From: JAUWQU01 sp964605095
Lineage (GTDB): Bacteria > Planctomycetota > Phycisphaerae > SM23-33
Direction of reading: 5' to 3'
Assembly (NCBI GenBank): GCA_964605095.1
Contig: CAZSBS010000002.1
Location: 1-46,960, forward strand
DNA length: 46,960 nucleotides
In this document: one piece after another, positions 17,443-26,989 of the stretch
How positions within the stretch are numbered: the stretch's first letter is position 1
How the letters are laid out: each line of letters starts with the position of its first letter
Made by a program: the position numbers and the translations under genes
Notes under the pieces: generated by a model
Told to the model about the DNA's origin: nothing
What the model saw: the letters and a program-made list of their open reading frames with translations, nothing else
The model's database searches: none

Positions 17443-18363
17443 CTACTCGTTGCCGCCGGCTGCGTCACCTGCCGGCGCTGTCGCGGGGGGCGAAGATCCG
17501 CCGGAAGCATCTCCCGATCCGCTTTCAGCAGCCCCGGTTTTGGGCTGGTCGGCCTCCATCGCTTCCTTGATGCGCTTCATGGCGTCGCCCACGGTCGCGG
17601 CCTTTTCCATAATCGCGGCGTCGGCGTTCTGCTCGCCGACAGCGCTCGTGGAAATTTTGTCAGCCAGGTCCGTGGCCGCCTGGGCCTGCAACTTGGCCAG
17701 TTCCGCCAGTGCCGCGTAGACTTGGACCTGCGTATCCGATAACGAGATCAGCCACTTGTCATCGCTCTTCTTGAACGTCAACTTCGCGCCGGTGCGGTCC
17801 TTGACCTCCACCGTGTTGGGGTCGAGGAGCGTCACGACCAGCGTCTCGGCCGACATCTCAGTCAGCCTGGCCAGGAATGGTCCGCCATCGGGGCCGGGCG
17901 CCAGCATTTGAGCCATTGAGGCCGGCGGTTCCTTGCCCCAATTGGTCTTGACGGCCTTTTTCAGCGTATCCTCAGCCGTCGCCCGCGCAGCCAAGGCGGT
18001 GGCGGCGTCCTTGACCGTATCGGCGTCCTTGGACGCGGCATAAGTCGCTATGGCCTGCCACTGTCCGGTCTTGGCGGCGTCGATGATCTTGGCCATGTCG
18101 GCGCGCACGACCGCGGCGCTGGGGTTTTCCGCCTCGCCGCGCGTGCCGGCGACCGGGGCGGCGGCGGGCTTCGCGCCGGACAGACTGGCCTGGTCTGCCA
18201 GCAGGTCCGGGTCGGGGTTTACCTGCAAGTTCGTCGGCGGTGCGTCAATATCCGGATTGTACGGCGTGGCATTTTCCGGCGGCTGGTTCTTCTCGCAGCC
18301 AAACATCAGCCCCGCGACAAGCAAGACGCCCAGGATCCTCATTCCCATTGCCCAGTGCTTCAT
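17443..18363 (-). CDS. Predicted lipoprotein of unknown function
   Basis: 306 residues. Signal peptide with a lipobox-like end (VAGLMFGC), then a Pro/Asn-rich linker. Two regions look like folded helical or NTF2-like units (IDAAKTGQWQAIATYAASKD; TEMSAETLVVTLLDPNTVEV), and the C-terminal helix is followed by a Gly/Ala/Pro tail. AAGGAG is nine bases before the ATG. Probably anchored in a membrane facing the periplasm. No family recognised. Confidence 0.8.
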   Translation of the reverse strand: MKHWAMGMRILGVLLVAGLMFGCEKNQPPENATPYNPDIDAPPTNLQVNPDPDLLADQASLSGAKPAAAPVAGTRGEAENPSAAVVRADMAKIIDAAKTGQWQAIATYAASKDADTVKDAATALAARATAEDTLKKAVKTNWGKEPPASMAQMLAPGPDGGPFLARLTEMSAETLVVTLLDPNTVEVKDRTGAKLTFKKSDDKWLISLSDTQVQVYAALAELAKLQAQAATDLADKISTSAVGEQNADAAIMEKAATVGDAMKRIKEAMEADQPKTGAAESGSGDASGGSSPPATAPAGDAAGGNE

Positions 18364-18459
18364 ATTATCCAACTCCTTCAGGCCGGTATCGGCAGGTCTA
18401 TCCGTGCCACAGGCTATCATGACGCCCGCGCCGAGTCCATCACGCAACCATGAAAAGCG

Positions 18460-19341
18460 CTATATCTCGTCGTCGTTTGGCCGGGGCATGGCCTCGCCAG
18501 GCCGGGCTATGCCGAGGACCCCCATCGCGTCCCGCTCCACCATGCTCCGCAGGGTCTCACGTGGAACCGATGGCAGATTCGTGCCCTGAGTCACCTCGTT
18601 CATGCGGTAAACGCTCTTGATCGCCTCGGCCGCCGTGCAGTACGGGAAATCGCTCCCGAAAAGCATCTTGTCCATCACGTTGAACTGGTGAGCCAGCACC
18701 AGCGCGTTGTACGCCTGCCAAGGCCGATGAACCAGTCCGGCTATGTCCCCGAAGACGCACGGGTGCTTGCCGATAAGCGCGATACCCTCCTCGATCCAGG
18801 GATGGCCTATCGAGGAGATCACGATCACCAAGTCCGGAAACTCCCGGGCGATCTCGTCCAGAAGCGACGGACGAGCGTATTCCATCCGCCCCTGGGCGGG
18901 AAAATGCGTGCTCTGGCAGAAGAATACCGGCGCGTGGCGACTCCGCGCGAGTTCGTAAATCACCATGGCCCGGCTATCGCACGGGTGGATGTTCTGAGTG
19001 GCTGGACTTATCGTCAGCCCGCGAAACTCCGAGCGCGACAGGCACCGCTGGGCCTCGTCGACCGCGGCAGCCTCCGCAGGGTCCACCGCCGCGATGCCGA
19101 TCATCTTGGCGGGGTGTCGACCGACGTAGTCTGCCACGTAATCGTTGGGCACCGAGGCGCCGAGGTCCACGCTTCTAAAACCGAAGACAAGCGATTTGTC
19201 GACGCACTCAGCCGCCCGCGCGTGCTCGGCGGCGCCGGCGGCGACGTTGTCCTGCCCGCACTGGCGCCGGATGTACTCGCCCGCGCCCTTGCCGAGTTGG
19301 TCAATGTTCGCCCAAATGTGCGTGTGGCAGTCTACTATCAT
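18460..19341 (-). CDS. Amidohydrolase-family metal-dependent hydrolase
   Basis: 293 residues, a TIM-barrel of the amidohydrolase 2 type. The N-terminal metal motif DCHTHIW (HxH) starts the first strand. IVISSIGHPWIEEGI and KMLFGSDFPYCTA (Asp ligand) close the active site. Such enzymes act as decarboxylases or lactonases on organic acids; the substrate is unknown. AGGAAGAGG precedes the ATG at 19341. Confidence 0.9.
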   Translation of the reverse strand: MIVDCHTHIWANIDQLGKGAGEYIRRQCGQDNVAAGAAEHARAAECVDKSLVFGFRSVDLGASVPNDYVADYVGRHPAKMIGIAAVDPAEAAAVDEAQRCLSRSEFRGLTISPATQNIHPCDSRAMVIYELARSRHAPVFFCQSTHFPAQGRMEYARPSLLDEIAREFPDLVIVISSIGHPWIEEGIALIGKHPCVFGDIAGLVHRPWQAYNALVLAHQFNVMDKMLFGSDFPYCTAAEAIKSVYRMNEVTQGTNLPSVPRETLRSMVERDAMGVLGIARPGEAMPRPNDDEI

Positions 19342-19469
19342 GTCCTCTTCCTGGCCGGATGCGCCGAAACGCGGGCCTGGCCCGATGTGCCGGCATTCTA
19401 AGCCCCGCCCAACCAATACGCAATGGTCTTGCGAGCGGGTCTTTCGAGTGACCTGCAAGCCAGCATCGG

Positions 19470-19739
19470 CTACGCCCCGGCAGCGTCCTCCGCCGGTTCC
19501 TCAAGCTCGCCGGTCACTTCCAGTTGCCCGCCCTCGCCTTTGCCCAGCAATTGGATCTTCTTTTCCGCACGATCGAGGATCTGCCGGCACTGTTTGACCA
19601 ACTCCACGCCCTCGGCGTACTTGTCTATGGACTGCTCCAGAGGCACTTGCCCTTCCTCGATAGCAGACACTATCTGCTCCAAACGCGCCAGTGCCTGCTC
19701 GAAAGTCAGCTTTTCGTTGTCTTTGGCGTCTTTATTCAT
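19470..19739 (-). CDS. xseB: Exodeoxyribonuclease VII small subunit
   Basis: 89 residues. LTFEQALARLEQIVSAIEEG, then VPLEQSIDKYAEGVELVKQC are the XseB signature helices; an acidic Ala/Glu tail follows. It forms exonuclease VII with XseA, which is encoded 21 bases upstream on the same strand, so the two form an operon. GAGG precedes the ATG. Confidence 0.96.
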   Translation of the reverse strand: MNKDAKDNEKLTFEQALARLEQIVSAIEEGQVPLEQSIDKYAEGVELVKQCRQILDRAEKKIQLLGKGEGGQLEVTGELEEPAEDAAGA

Positions 19740-19760
19740 GCTCTTGCCTCATCTAAAATG

Positions 19761-21440
19761 TCATTTCTCCGCACTATTTAGCCCCTCAAACAGCGTCGGG
19801 CCACTCTCCAAACGCCTCTTGGCCGCTCCCGGCCGCGCCGGGCAAGCGCCTGGCTGCGTCTTCGGACACTCATTGGCGCTCCTGGCCGCATCTTCGGCAT
19901 CACTTGCCACCCGGCTGCGGAGCTTGCCATCCGCCAGTTCAGTCTCGATCATCTCCCCGGAGATCGCCGACGACGACGCGCGGAGAATCCCGCCAGCCTG
20001 CGACCGCGTCACGCTGAAGCCGCGCCGAAGTACGCTGCGGTAACTCATGGCGTCAAGTTGCCTGGCCGCCCCATCCACCTGCTGGCGAGCCAGCCTGACC
20101 CGATTGACCGGGCTGGCCGACGCCAGCCTGCCCGCGATGCCACCCAGAGCCTCGCCGGCCCGCTTGCTCCGCCCGCCCAACGCCCATCGAAGCCGGGAAA
20201 GCAAGCCGTCAACCTTTGCCGCACCGCGGTCACACTGCCGGGCCGGGTGCAGCACCGCGAGCCTGGCTGCCGCCGGCTCAGTCGCCCGCCTCGCCTGTGC
20301 CACGCGGTGCCGGACGCCGCCCCGAAGCCGGTGAGCGAACTCGTCTACACGCTGCATCTGAGTCCGCACCCGCCCCATGGGGTCCCGGAAAACGGCACTG
20401 CGGCGAATGCTCTCCAGCGCCAGCCTGGCCTCGTCCAACCGCTGCCGCATCCGGCGCGTTGCCCGCGTCGCGGCCTCAGAGAGCCAAGCATGCACGGCCG
20501 AGGCGTCAGGCACGGCAAGCTCCGCCGCCGCGGTGGGCGTCGCGGCCCGGACGTCGGCAACCAGGTCGCAGATCGTGAAATCCACCTCGTGCCCCACCCC
20601 GCTTATGATCGGCGTGCCGGCGGCGAACACCGCGCGGGCGACGGCCTCTTCGTTGAACGCCCAAAGGTCCTCCAGGCTGCCGCCGCCACGCCCGACGATG
20701 ATCGTGTCGATGCCCAACGCCGCCGCCGACGCGTCCATCAACCGGATGCACTCGGCGATCTGACAGGCCGCTCCTTCGCCCTGAACCAGTGTCGGCAGAA
20801 GATACACCCTCGCCGCGGGCCAACGTCGCCGCAGCGTCCGGCTGATGTCTCTCACCGCCGCGCCCGTCTGGCTCGTAATCACGCCCACCGCCCGCGGGAA
20901 ACGCGGGATGGGCTTCTTGCACGCGGCGTCGAAGAGCCCCTCGGCCTGGAGCTTTTCCTTGAGCTGCCTGAAGGCCAGCTCGAGCGAGCCTGCCCCCACC
21001 GGCGTCATCCGCTCGACATAAAGCTGGAGCTGGCCGCGGGCGTCGTAGACGTCCACACGCCCCTCAACGACCACTTCCAGCCCGTCGGCGGGCGTGAACT
21101 TGAGCTTGCCCGCCGGGCCGCGAAACATCACCGCGTCGACGGCGCACTTGGCGTCCTTCAGGCGGAAGTACACGTGCCCGGAATCGTGGCACTTGACGTT
21201 GCTTAGCTCGCCCACGACGGTCACGCTGGCCCCCATGGCGTCGGCCAGCGCCTGCTTGACACGGGCAACCAGCAGCGACACGCTCATCGGCTGGGGAGCC
21301 GGCTGGCCGGCAGGGGAGGCTTTGTCGCCGCCGGCGACAATGTCCTCCGTAACGTCCCGCCCGACGTCGGGGCCCGTCCGCGGGCCCTTGGCCCTGGAGG
21401 GATCGAAGAAGTCAAACATGTCGTCACGCTTGGCTGCCAT
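19761..21440 (-). CDS. xseA: Exodeoxyribonuclease VII large subunit
   Basis: 559 residues, slightly longer than usual. After a variable 60-residue leader come the OB-fold (VVGELSNVKCHDSGHVYFRL), the catalytic core (AVGVITSQTGAAVRDISRTL; DTIIVGRGGGSLEDLWAFNE; PIISGVGHEVDFTICDLVAD; RAATPTAAAELAVPD) and a long Arg/Ala-rich coiled-coil. LRRGFSVTRSQAGGILR leads to the C-terminus. Degrades single-stranded DNA to oligonucleotides. The last 60 residues (after about 500) are Cys/Pro-rich and atypical. Start chosen at the ATG 21440; a weaker option is 21419. Confidence 0.96.
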   Translation of the reverse strand: MAAKRDDMFDFFDPSRAKGPRTGPDVGRDVTEDIVAGGDKASPAGQPAPQPMSVSLLVARVKQALADAMGASVTVVGELSNVKCHDSGHVYFRLKDAKCAVDAVMFRGPAGKLKFTPADGLEVVVEGRVDVYDARGQLQLYVERMTPVGAGSLELAFRQLKEKLQAEGLFDAACKKPIPRFPRAVGVITSQTGAAVRDISRTLRRRWPAARVYLLPTLVQGEGAACQIAECIRLMDASAAALGIDTIIVGRGGGSLEDLWAFNEEAVARAVFAAGTPIISGVGHEVDFTICDLVADVRAATPTAAAELAVPDASAVHAWLSEAATRATRRMRQRLDEARLALESIRRSAVFRDPMGRVRTQMQRVDEFAHRLRGGVRHRVAQARRATEPAAARLAVLHPARQCDRGAAKVDGLLSRLRWALGGRSKRAGEALGGIAGRLASASPVNRVRLARQQVDGAARQLDAMSYRSVLRRGFSVTRSQAGGILRASSSAISGEMIETELADGKLRSRVASDAEDAARSANECPKTQPGACPARPGAAKRRLESGPTLFEGLNSAEK

Positions 21441-21527
21441 TGCGGAGCATTCTACCGGCCCGCCCCCACACATGGAAGCACGGGCCGGGCCGACCTTCAG
21501 CAGTGAGCGGGCGCCTCTCCTATTTGG

Positions 21528-22109
21528 TCAGGGCGTCCGCGGAGCCTGGGGCAGGCGAAGGTCCCGGCCGCGAAGAACGGTCCGGCAGTAGCGAATGGTT
21601 GCCGGCGGCGCCACCTTCTCGACGATCTCCCGGCCAGTCATTGCCGGGTTGGCCCGGCGGGCCTGGAGCAGTTTTGTCGGCCCCATGTGGTAGCCTGCCA
21701 GGGCCAGGTGAGCATCGCCATCGAACTTGTCCAGGAGGATTCTCAGGTAGGCCGTGCCGATCTGGACGTTGTAGTCCGGGTCGAAGAGGTCGCTCTTGGC
21801 CAGGCCCCTCACGCGGCAGACCTCTTCCATCGCAATGGGCGTAATCTGCATCAGCCCCTTTGCATTCCTTGCCGACACGGCCCGCTCATCACCGCCGCTT
21901 TCGGCGCGGATAACGTCCCGGACCAGCCCGGTCGGCAGCGAGTTGGCCTGGGCGTGTTTCCAGATGATCGGCCCAAGCCGGCCAAGACGGGCCTCGATCC
22001 CTTCATCGTGCCGCCAGTGCAGATAACAGTATGTGCCGCAAGCGCCGCCCACGAGGACGGCGGCGGCAGCCAACACCCAGACCAGACGTTTCTTCACGGA
22101 TCGTTTCAA
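21528..22109 (-). CDS. Lytic transglycosylase (SLT domain)
   Basis: 193 residues. An N-terminal membrane segment (VWVLAAAAVLVGGACGTYCYL) is followed by an SLT domain with the catalytic Glu in IRAESGGDERAVSARNAKG, then LMQITP, FDPDYNVQIGTAYL and LALAGYHMGP. Cleaves peptidoglycan glycan strands with anhydro product. The start is a TTG at 22109, or possibly a GTG at 22097; neither has a strong site. It follows the two TPR genes on the same strand and may be co-transcribed with them, although a heptamer repeat lies in the spacer. Confidence 0.93.
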   Translation of the reverse strand: MKRSVKKRLVWVLAAAAVLVGGACGTYCYLHWRHDEGIEARLGRLGPIIWKHAQANSLPTGLVRDVIRAESGGDERAVSARNAKGLMQITPIAMEEVCRVRGLAKSDLFDPDYNVQIGTAYLRILLDKFDGDAHLALAGYHMGPTKLLQARRANPAMTGREIVEKVAPPATIRYCRTVLRGRDLRLPQAPRTP

Positions 22110-22120
22110 TGGGCTCTCAA

Positions 22121-22176
22121 CTACTACCTACTACTTCCTACTTCATACTTCCGCCTTCCGCCTTCCGCCTTTCTTC
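22121..22176 (-). repeat. Heptamer tandem array after the TPR gene
   Basis: Seven exact-period 7-bp units (22121-22169) plus one degenerate unit. In minus sense they read GGCGGAA three times, GTATGAA, GTAGGAA and GTAGTAG twice. The array starts directly after the stop codon of the TPR gene and ends about 12 bases before the start of the transglycosylase. Confidence 0.9.
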
Positions 22177-25100
22177 TCAGAAGTGGTACATCCTTATCCA
22201 GGCGATCTGGGCCTTGGCGAACTCGGCGCTCTTGCCATTTGGGTACTTGGCCAGGTAGCTCTGGTAGGCGTCCAGGGCCTTGTCCCAGGTTTTCTTTTCG
22301 ACGTGGCAGCGCGCGACGGCGAGCATGGCGTCCTCGACGCGGTTCTCCTTGGGGTAGTTGTAGATGAACTGCTGGTAGGCCTTGATGGCCTCATCGTAGT
22401 TGTTGTCCTTGAGGTAATAGGCCCCGACTTCGTAGAGGGCGTCTACTGCCTGGCTGGTCGCGCCGTAGTGCGCCAGCAGCTCCTGGTAGGCCTTTATGCC
22501 GTTGTCCGGGTCCTTGAGGTACTGGATGTAGATCGTGCCGATCCGCAGAAGGGCGCTGCCGGCCATGTCGCCCGTCTTGAACTCGTCGACTACCTTGCGG
22601 TATGCCTGGATCGCGCGGAAGAGGTCGGCGTTCACCCTGTCGCGCGCGGACCCGCTGGTGAGCACGCCCATGGCGTCGCCGCCCCAGATGTCCTCGGGAA
22701 CCTGCGGGCCGGCCTGGGCCTGGCGGTAGTAGGTCCGCCGAAGGGCCATGTCCGCCAGCAGGCGCTGGCGCTCGACGAGGCTGCGACGCTTCAGGACGAT
22801 CCGCAGGTCGTCAAGCTTGCCCAGCGCGCGGGCGGTATACTCGTACGTGTGGCCGATCCAGAACTGCGCATCGTCGGCGAGCCGGCTGTCGGGATAGCCT
22901 CGCGTGACCTGGCCGAAGACGTTCCTGGCGGCCGGGAAGTTCTCCACCTTCAGCAAAGCGGACCCGGCCGTGTATAGCCCGTCGGCCGCACGAACGTGCT
23001 TGGGATAGTTCTCGGCCACCTTCTGGAACTCGACGGCCGCCTTCGTGTAATTCTTGAACTTCTCGTACAGGATGGTGGCAAGTTGATACTGGGCCTCGGC
23101 GGCCTTGGCGTTCTGCGGGTTGCCCGTGACGAAGTCCTGGTACTGGCGGATTTCGTCGAGCATGGCGATGCGGGCCTTGCACAGTGCCACGTGCTTGTAC
23201 TTGGGGAACTTCTTCATGTACAGTTCGTAGAACTCGCGGGCCTGCTTCCAGCGGCCGAGGTTCTCCAGGCACGAGGCCGACTCGATGTACGCCTCGCTGG
23301 TCATGTCACCCTTGGGGAAGTCCTCGATGACCTCGGCGTAGGCGCCCAGCGCCTCCTCAAAGAGCAGGTTGTCCCTCAGGAGCCTTGCCACGCTGATAAG
23401 GGCCTGGTTGGCGAGGCTCTTGGTCGGGAAGAGGTTGACGAACATCCGGTAGGCTTCGATGGCGTCGCGGGTCCGGCCCGCCTGTTCCAGGCCGCGGGCG
23501 ATCCGGAAGATGTTGGGGTACACGAACTGCCCGCGGAGGATCCCGCCGCCGTCGCCGCCGTCAACGCTGATTTCATCGAACGTCCCCTCCACCTCCTCCA
23601 GCGTCGTCGATGTCTTGGGCCCGAGCAGCCCGTCGGGCTTGAGGTCGTTGCGTTTCTGGAAGTCCAGAAGGTTGGCGTATCCCAGGCGGCGGAGGCGCTG
23701 GCCCAGATCCATTTGCCGGTACGACAGTTCGGCGGGATACCGCGACGAGTACTCGGCGTAAACCGCCAGAGCCTGGACAGGATCGTTCAGGGACTTCTCA
23801 TACAGCCTCGCCACGTCCAACAGGGCATCCCGCCCCTGGGGCAACTGGGGATAATTGCCCGCCACCTCGCGATACAACCCCGCGGCCATGTCCCATTCCT
23901 TCACGTGCTCCAGCAGGGCCGCTATGCTCGCCAGGCGACCCAGGCACTGCTCGGGATTCCCCGGCAGCATTGTCAGATAGTGGTCCTTGGCCTTGACCAG
24001 CAGCGGCAGGGCCGCAAGCGAGCCCTTCAGGGCGATGAGCTTCTGGGCCTCGACAAGGTAGCACCGTCCGCGAAGCTCGCCGGCGCGGGTGCGGTCGGCG
24101 AACCGGGCCTTCCCGGCCGAGATGGAATCCAGCAGTTTCTGCGCCTCCGCCACCAGGGCGGTCACGGCGGCGGGCTTGTCCTCGGCCACCGCCCGTGCCA
24201 GCAGGGCCTCGACCGTCAGCAGCCGGGCCTGGGCTGCCAGGGCGGCATCGTCGGTCTTGTAATCCCTCAGCACGGCAAGCAGGATGCCCAGGGCGTCGGC
24301 GTCCTGACATGTGCGGGCCACATCCGCCAACTGCTCCAGCACCGCCGACGCCTGCTCGTAAGAGGGCGAGACCTTCAGCAGCAGGCCGGTGTACTCGACC
24401 GCCCGCGGGCTCCAGGTTGGCCAATCATGCGCGCCGGCAGAGGTCAGGTCGATCAGCCGCTCAAGCACCAGCCGGCGCGCCGGGACACCCGTCGTGTCCT
24501 TCAGCAACTCCGCAAACGCGGAAATCCGCTCAGGCTCCGTCAAACCTATCGAGTCGATCGCGGTCAGATAGAACCGGGCCGTCTGCTTGACGGCCTGGTC
24601 CTGCTGCTTGTCGTTGCCCGTCACCTGCCGCAGCAGCCTGGCCGCGGAGGCAAGCTGCCCCGCCGCGGCATCGAGCCTGGCAAGGGCAATGGCGGACCGG
24701 GCCGCCCAGGGGCTATCCGGCGCGATCGCCATTGCCCCTTGGAAGTACGAACGGGCGACCGCTTCCTGATCAGCGCCGGCCGGAGACACAGTGGGGACAT
24801 ACGGCTGGGCATCCCCCTCGACCTTTGGCTTGTGCGTCGCCGGGCGACTCGCCCGCGAAGGGCGACTCTTCGCGGCGGACAGGGAGGCCATCTCGTTAGC
24901 GTCAATGCCATCGGCCTCGCCTTGCGATGGCGGCTCCAGCGAGGCGGTCTGGGCCGCCGTGGTGGGCCAGGGCTGCTCGGAACCTCTCAAGGCCAGCCGG
25001 CCCCGAAGGTAAAGAATCCGCGACTTCTGCGAATCCGTGGCCGCACGCTCGCCGGCCGCGTCCAGAAGCAGGCCGGTGCCCTTGAAGACACCCTTGTCGA

Positions 25101-25449
25101 TGAGCGTGCCAATCGTCTCCAACTGGGTGTCCAGGTCCAGCGCCTGGGCGGTCAGCCGGTCGACCACCAGCTTCGCCCGCGCGTTCTCGGGCTGCTGGGC
25201 GAGAATCTCCCGCCATAGCCGAAGCGACTTCTCCAGTTGGCAATCGCGAAGAAACGCCTCGGCAAGGGCAGCCTTGGCTTCCGGCGACGCGGGATTCTGC
25301 TGAACCTGCCTTTGTAGTTCCTCAATCGACGGTCCCGCCAAGGCCGCCGAGGCGAAAAGCACCCCAACCATCACGGCCGCCGCAAGGGTGCTGAATGCGT
25401 CCTTTGCCGGCAATGTCGGCATTCCCTTTGAACATTGAGCATTCTTCAT
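22177..25449 (-). CDS. Large exported tetratricopeptide-repeat protein
   Basis: 1090 residues. Signal peptide (hydrophobic about 20-38, ending ALAGPS), then TPR-like helical repeats over nearly the whole length. The C-terminal third has BamD/CpoB-like repeats such as FPKGDMTSEAYIESASCLEN, YLKDPDNGIKAYQELLAHYG, YPKENRVEDAMLAVARCHVE and WDKALDAYQSYLAKYPNGKS. Likely a periplasmic scaffold for envelope assembly. Its ATG overlaps the stop of the preceding TPR gene (ATGA), showing coupling. A lytic transglycosylase gene follows, which points towards cell-wall or outer-membrane work; the exact role is unknown. Confidence 0.93.
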   Translation of the reverse strand: MKNAQCSKGMPTLPAKDAFSTLAAAVMVGVLFASAALAGPSIEELQRQVQQNPASPEAKAALAEAFLRDCQLEKSLRLWREILAQQPENARAKLVVDRLTAQALDLDTQLETIGTLIDKGVFKGTGLLLDAAGERAATDSQKSRILYLRGRLALRGSEQPWPTTAAQTASLEPPSQGEADGIDANEMASLSAAKSRPSRASRPATHKPKVEGDAQPYVPTVSPAGADQEAVARSYFQGAMAIAPDSPWAARSAIALARLDAAAGQLASAARLLRQVTGNDKQQDQAVKQTARFYLTAIDSIGLTEPERISAFAELLKDTTGVPARRLVLERLIDLTSAGAHDWPTWSPRAVEYTGLLLKVSPSYEQASAVLEQLADVARTCQDADALGILLAVLRDYKTDDAALAAQARLLTVEALLARAVAEDKPAAVTALVAEAQKLLDSISAGKARFADRTRAGELRGRCYLVEAQKLIALKGSLAALPLLVKAKDHYLTMLPGNPEQCLGRLASIAALLEHVKEWDMAAGLYREVAGNYPQLPQGRDALLDVARLYEKSLNDPVQALAVYAEYSSRYPAELSYRQMDLGQRLRRLGYANLLDFQKRNDLKPDGLLGPKTSTTLEEVEGTFDEISVDGGDGGGILRGQFVYPNIFRIARGLEQAGRTRDAIEAYRMFVNLFPTKSLANQALISVARLLRDNLLFEEALGAYAEVIEDFPKGDMTSEAYIESASCLENLGRWKQAREFYELYMKKFPKYKHVALCKARIAMLDEIRQYQDFVTGNPQNAKAAEAQYQLATILYEKFKNYTKAAVEFQKVAENYPKHVRAADGLYTAGSALLKVENFPAARNVFGQVTRGYPDSRLADDAQFWIGHTYEYTARALGKLDDLRIVLKRRSLVERQRLLADMALRRTYYRQAQAGPQVPEDIWGGDAMGVLTSGSARDRVNADLFRAIQAYRKVVDEFKTGDMAGSALLRIGTIYIQYLKDPDNGIKAYQELLAHYGATSQAVDALYEVGAYYLKDNNYDEAIKAYQQFIYNYPKENRVEDAMLAVARCHVEKKTWDKALDAYQSYLAKYPNGKSAEFAKAQIAWIRMYHF

Positions 25450-26989
25450 TTCGTCACCCCCGTCTTCTCGCGGAGAACCTTCAGCATGTTGTTGAGTTCG
25501 TCAATGTCCGTGGCGTCGGGAAACAGCTCAACGATCCGGCCGTAGTATGACACTGCCTGCTTGTCATCGCCGACCGCCACATACAGGGCCGCCAGTGGCC
25601 TGAGAACCTCTTCGGCAATGGGCTGCTCGGCCTCGGCCTGCTTCAGCATGGCAATCGCCTGCGGGCGTTTGCCCTGGCTCCGCAGCACCGCGGCGGCGCG
25701 GCAAAGGAAGCCCGCTGCCGCTCGCGAGTCGAACATCCCGGCCGACTTGCCCTCAACCAGCACCTTCCGGAGTGCGTCGAAATCCTTCATCGCCACCAGC
25801 AGGCCGGCCTGGAGCTGCCACGCCCGCGGGCTGGCTGGCTCCTTCTCCATCAGATCCTTCAGGTACCGCGTAGCCAACTCGTGGTCGCCGGCCGCGAACC
25901 ATCCCGAGGCCGACATGAAGAGCCCGTCCGGATCCTGCTTGTTGGCCTTGAGCAGTACAAGCCCCTCATACAGAGCGCAGTACCGCGTGCATACCTTGTA
26001 CTGGTTGGACGTGGCCGGTGCCTTTCCCAGCACGACGCAACCATCCACGATATCCCCCACCTTCACCGACGCCCCCAGGCGCTTGACCATCACCGGGCCG
26101 ACGGTCTTTTTCTGGAGCAGGTACGCCTTGCCCAGCAGCAGGTGCAGTTCGGCGGACTCCATTTTCGCCTCCTGGGCCATCAGGAGGTACTTCTCCGCCA
26201 AGGCCCCGCNNNNNNNNNNNNNNNNNNNNNNNNNNNNNNNNNNNNNNNNNNNNNNNNNNNNNNNNNNNNNNNNNNNNNNNNNNNNNNNNNNNNNNNNNNN
26301 NNNNNNNNNGACTCCATTTTCGCCTCCTGGGCCATCAGGAGGTACTTCTCCGCCAAGGCCCCGCTGCCGCGGTCGAGGTTGATCCGCCCGAGCAGGAAGC
26401 TGTTGGACGGGTCGCGGATATCCTCTTTGAGCGCCGCAGTCAGGGACGACTTGGCCTTGGGGATGTTGCCCAGGGCGTAATAGCACCGGCCCAGCGCGCT
26501 GGCTGCCTCCGCGTCGGGCTTCAGCCGGTATGCGTGTTCCAGATACTTCAGGGCATCCTCGTTCTTGCCCGCCTTGAGCAGCAGTTGCCCGGTCAGGCCG
26601 TTGGCCTCGGGGTTCTCCCTGTCGCTGTCCAACACGTTCTTCAGGACGGCCAGCGATTCCTCAGGCCGGCCCAGATGCAGGTATGCCCGAGCCAGGATCA
26701 GCCTGTCCTGTATGCCCGCCTTGCCTGCCCGATAGGACGGCTCGAGCATCTTCGCAGCCGAGCCGTAGTCGCCGCGAGCGTAAGTCTTGATGGCCTCGAT
26801 GTTCTCCCCGACGGCCGGCATGGTGGCCGGCTGCGCGCCCGCCGGGCTCGTCGTGGGAGCAATAGGTGAGGTACTCGGCGAGGTCGGCGGCGGCGATGGG
26901 TCCGATGGACAAGTCGACGTTGTCTGCCCGACCGACCAGGCCGACAATGACAATAGAAAACCGATGACGTACAAGGAGGTGAGCCGCAT
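25446..26989 (-). CDS. Exported TPR protein, interrupted by an artificial gap
   Basis: Signal peptide (RLTSLYVIGFLLSLSAWSVG), a Pro/Ser/Thr-rich linker, then TPR repeats (GDYGSAAKMLEPSYRAGKAG; YLHLGRPEESLAVLKNVLD; AYRLKPDAEAASALGRCYYA; KRPQAIAMLKQAEAEQPIA; GDDKQAVSYYGRIVELFPDA). A 100-N gap splits it at 26210-26309. The 55 bases before the gap equal the 55 after it. Removing the Ns and one copy (155 bases) joins the two frames exactly and gives 462 residues, so the gene is very probably intact. Precedes and overlaps the large TPR gene. Confidence 0.9.
26155..26364. other. Scaffold gap flanked by identical 55-base ends
   Basis: 100 Ns (26210-26309). Bases 26155-26209 and 26310-26364 are identical. 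This is what results when two contigs overlapping by one k-mer of 55 are joined with a fixed-size gap. It is not a biological duplication. Confidence 0.92.

Noticed and set aside
22996..25218. A 740-codon open frame on plus across the large TPR gene
   Set aside because: It is the antisense shadow of a clear TPR protein in GC-rich DNA; the product has no recognisable domain.
26155..26364. Apparent direct repeat or duplicated TPR unit around the N gap
   Set aside because: Copies are identical, exactly 55 bases and lie at the gap edges, so it is an assembly overlap.
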